From positions 1-14,001 of the forward strand of contig DASSZN010000373.1 of NCBI GenBank assembly GCA_035702805.1: DNA of 14,001 nucleotides, written 5' to 3'. Position numbers and translations under genes: made by a program. The notes below the pieces were generated by a model. It was not told the origin of the DNA. It did not search any database and saw nothing but the letters and a program-made list of their open reading frames with translations. Source of the DNA: DASSZN01 sp035702805 (GTDB lineage Bacteria > Chloroflexota > Chloroflexia > Thermomicrobiales > Thermomicrobiaceae). Below, one piece after another: positions 13,273 to 14,001 of this stretch (positions within the stretch are counted from its first letter, which is position 1; each line of letters begins with the position of its first letter).

Positions 13273-14001
13273 TTACTTCGGCGGAGGCGGAACCAGGCAC
13301 GCCACCGGGGCGGACTGGTTGCCCGCGGTGTCCACCGCGTAGACCAGCGCGTCGCCGTTGAGGGTGATGTGCGCGCTCACCGCGCCCGCCATCGGCGTCG
13401 CGCTTGGCGTCGCACCCGGCGCCTGGGTGATCTTGACGGTGGTACCGCTGGCGTACGGCCCAGCGACGAAGCTGCCGGCGCTGTCGGCCACGTAAAGCTT
13501 GAGGGCCGACGCGGCATCCACGTTGTCGGTCGCCGTCAGCAGGTAGAAGCCGTCGGGGTTCTGGCCCGCCTTCGGGTTAGCGTTGGACCCGGGCACGTTC
13601 TTCCCCGCGGGGTTCGTGCCCGGTTCGCAGGCGGGCACCGGCGGGGTGATGTCGTTCACCGTGATCGCGATCGTCTCGGTGAAGTCGGCACCCGCGCTCT
13701 CACCGTTGAGCAGGAAGTCGACGGTCGCGTGGAGCGTCGCGCCCTGCGGCGCGTCGGCGGCCACGCTGATCGTCTCGGTAAAGGTCGCGTCGGTGCCGCT
13801 GGTGACCGTCTTGCTCGACGCGTCCCAGCTGACGCTCAGGCCCGTGTCGGCGCTCGCCAGCTGCGGCGTCACGGTGACCGGCAGGTTCTGGAGGCCGCTC
13901 AGGATGGCGCCCGACACCTGGTCGGGAGTCGCGGCCGGCATGAGTTCGCCGCCGGTGGCGGTGGTGATCGCCGTCGCCTGGCCCGTGGCGTCGAGACCGT
14001 C
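13273..14001 (-). CDS. C-terminal part of a secreted VWA-domain-type protein, 5'-truncated
   Basis: The reading frame is open to the right edge, so the start lies outside the window; 242 residues are visible. The first ones ('DGLDATGQATAITTATGGEL', then 'TPDQVSGAILSGLQNLPVTV') look like the last strand and helix of a von Willebrand factor A domain with its Thr/Gly-rich helix start. A beta-sandwich segment with repeated 'FTETI' strands (DATFTETISVAADAPQGATL, and ADFTETIAITVND) follows. Then comes a Cys-containing domain beginning near 'PPVPACEPGTNPAGKNVPG', including 'NPDGFYLLTATDNVD' and 'GDALVYAVDTAGNQ', and ending in 'CLVPPPPK'. I know this layout from secreted VWA proteins of GC-rich Gram-positive-like bacteria and Thermomicrobia; function is adhesion or binding by inference. 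An in-frame ATG at 13941 is internal to the domain and not the true start. The stop TAA is at 13273-13275, followed by a hairpin. Confidence 0.75.
   Translation of the reverse strand, partial: DGLDATGQATAITTATGGELMPAATPDQVSGAILSGLQNLPVTVTPQLASADTGLSVSWDASSKTVTSGTDATFTETISVAADAPQGATLHATVDFLLNGESAGADFTETIAITVNDITPPVPACEPGTNPAGKNVPGSNANPKAGQNPDGFYLLTATDNVDAASALKLYVADSAGSFVAGPYASGTTVKITQAPGATPSATPMAGAVSAHITLNGDALVYAVDTAGNQSAPVACLVPPPPK

Noticed and set aside
12785..13342. Overlapping plus-strand frames of up to 185 codons in the gene-free interval
   Set aside because: Arg/Ser/Pro/Gly-rich translation, no ribosome binding site, and the 3' end overlaps the VWA-type gene on the opposite strand.

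Overview
The window reads as chromosomal DNA of a GC-rich bacterium, most plausibly a member of the Chloroflexota (class Thermomicrobia, Sphaerobacter/Nitrolancea-like). This rests on overall high GC with strong G/C third positions, secreted proteins with Thr/Ala/Pro linkers, and the mix of families present: a branched-chain 2-oxoacid dehydrogenase operon, an HtrA-like lipoprotein, and a secreted VWA-type protein. The placement is an inference, because no rRNA or other phylogenetic marker is present.

Layout. Bases 1-1087 hold the 3' end of a DUF4352-like secreted protein and a small four-helix membrane protein, both with visibly more A/T-ending codons than the rest. They are followed by a gene-poor stretch containing a possible protein relic on the minus strand. 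A rubrerythrin without a rubredoxin domain lies on the minus strand at 1088-1486. Divergently, an extended -10 promoter near 1722 and a leader of about 190 nt precede a four-gene operon (1931-6864): dihydrolipoyl dehydrogenase (E3), E1-alpha, E1-beta and lipoyl acyltransferase (E2). Together these make a complete branched-chain 2-oxoacid dehydrogenase complex. A 12-bp hairpin terminator follows.

A sigma-A-like promoter (6968-6996) and a structured leader of about 290 nt precede a HtrA/DegP-type serine protease lipoprotein that carries an extra C-terminal LamG-like domain. It converges, across a perfect 28-nt palindrome, on a minus-strand pair. This pair is a single-pass membrane protein with duplicated His-rich NHG repeats, followed with an 11-nt overlap by an ECF-type sigma factor. 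The arrangement suggests a membrane sensor or anti-sigma-like partner with its sigma factor. Divergent from this pair is a metal-dependent amidohydrolase of the cog3964 type (10933-12168). It shares a 13-bp bidirectional terminator with a minus-strand orphan receiver-domain protein whose conserved Lys is replaced by Glu. After about 520 nt with no convincing gene, the window ends inside a minus-strand secreted VWA-type protein, of which only the C-terminal part is present.

Most of the window is ordinary housekeeping and envelope biology. The most unusual items are the NHG-repeat membrane protein coupled to a sigma factor, the shortened NAD-binding loop of the E3 subunit, the protease/LamG fusion, and the Lys-less receiver. 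I found no CRISPR array, insertion sequence, tRNA or rRNA.
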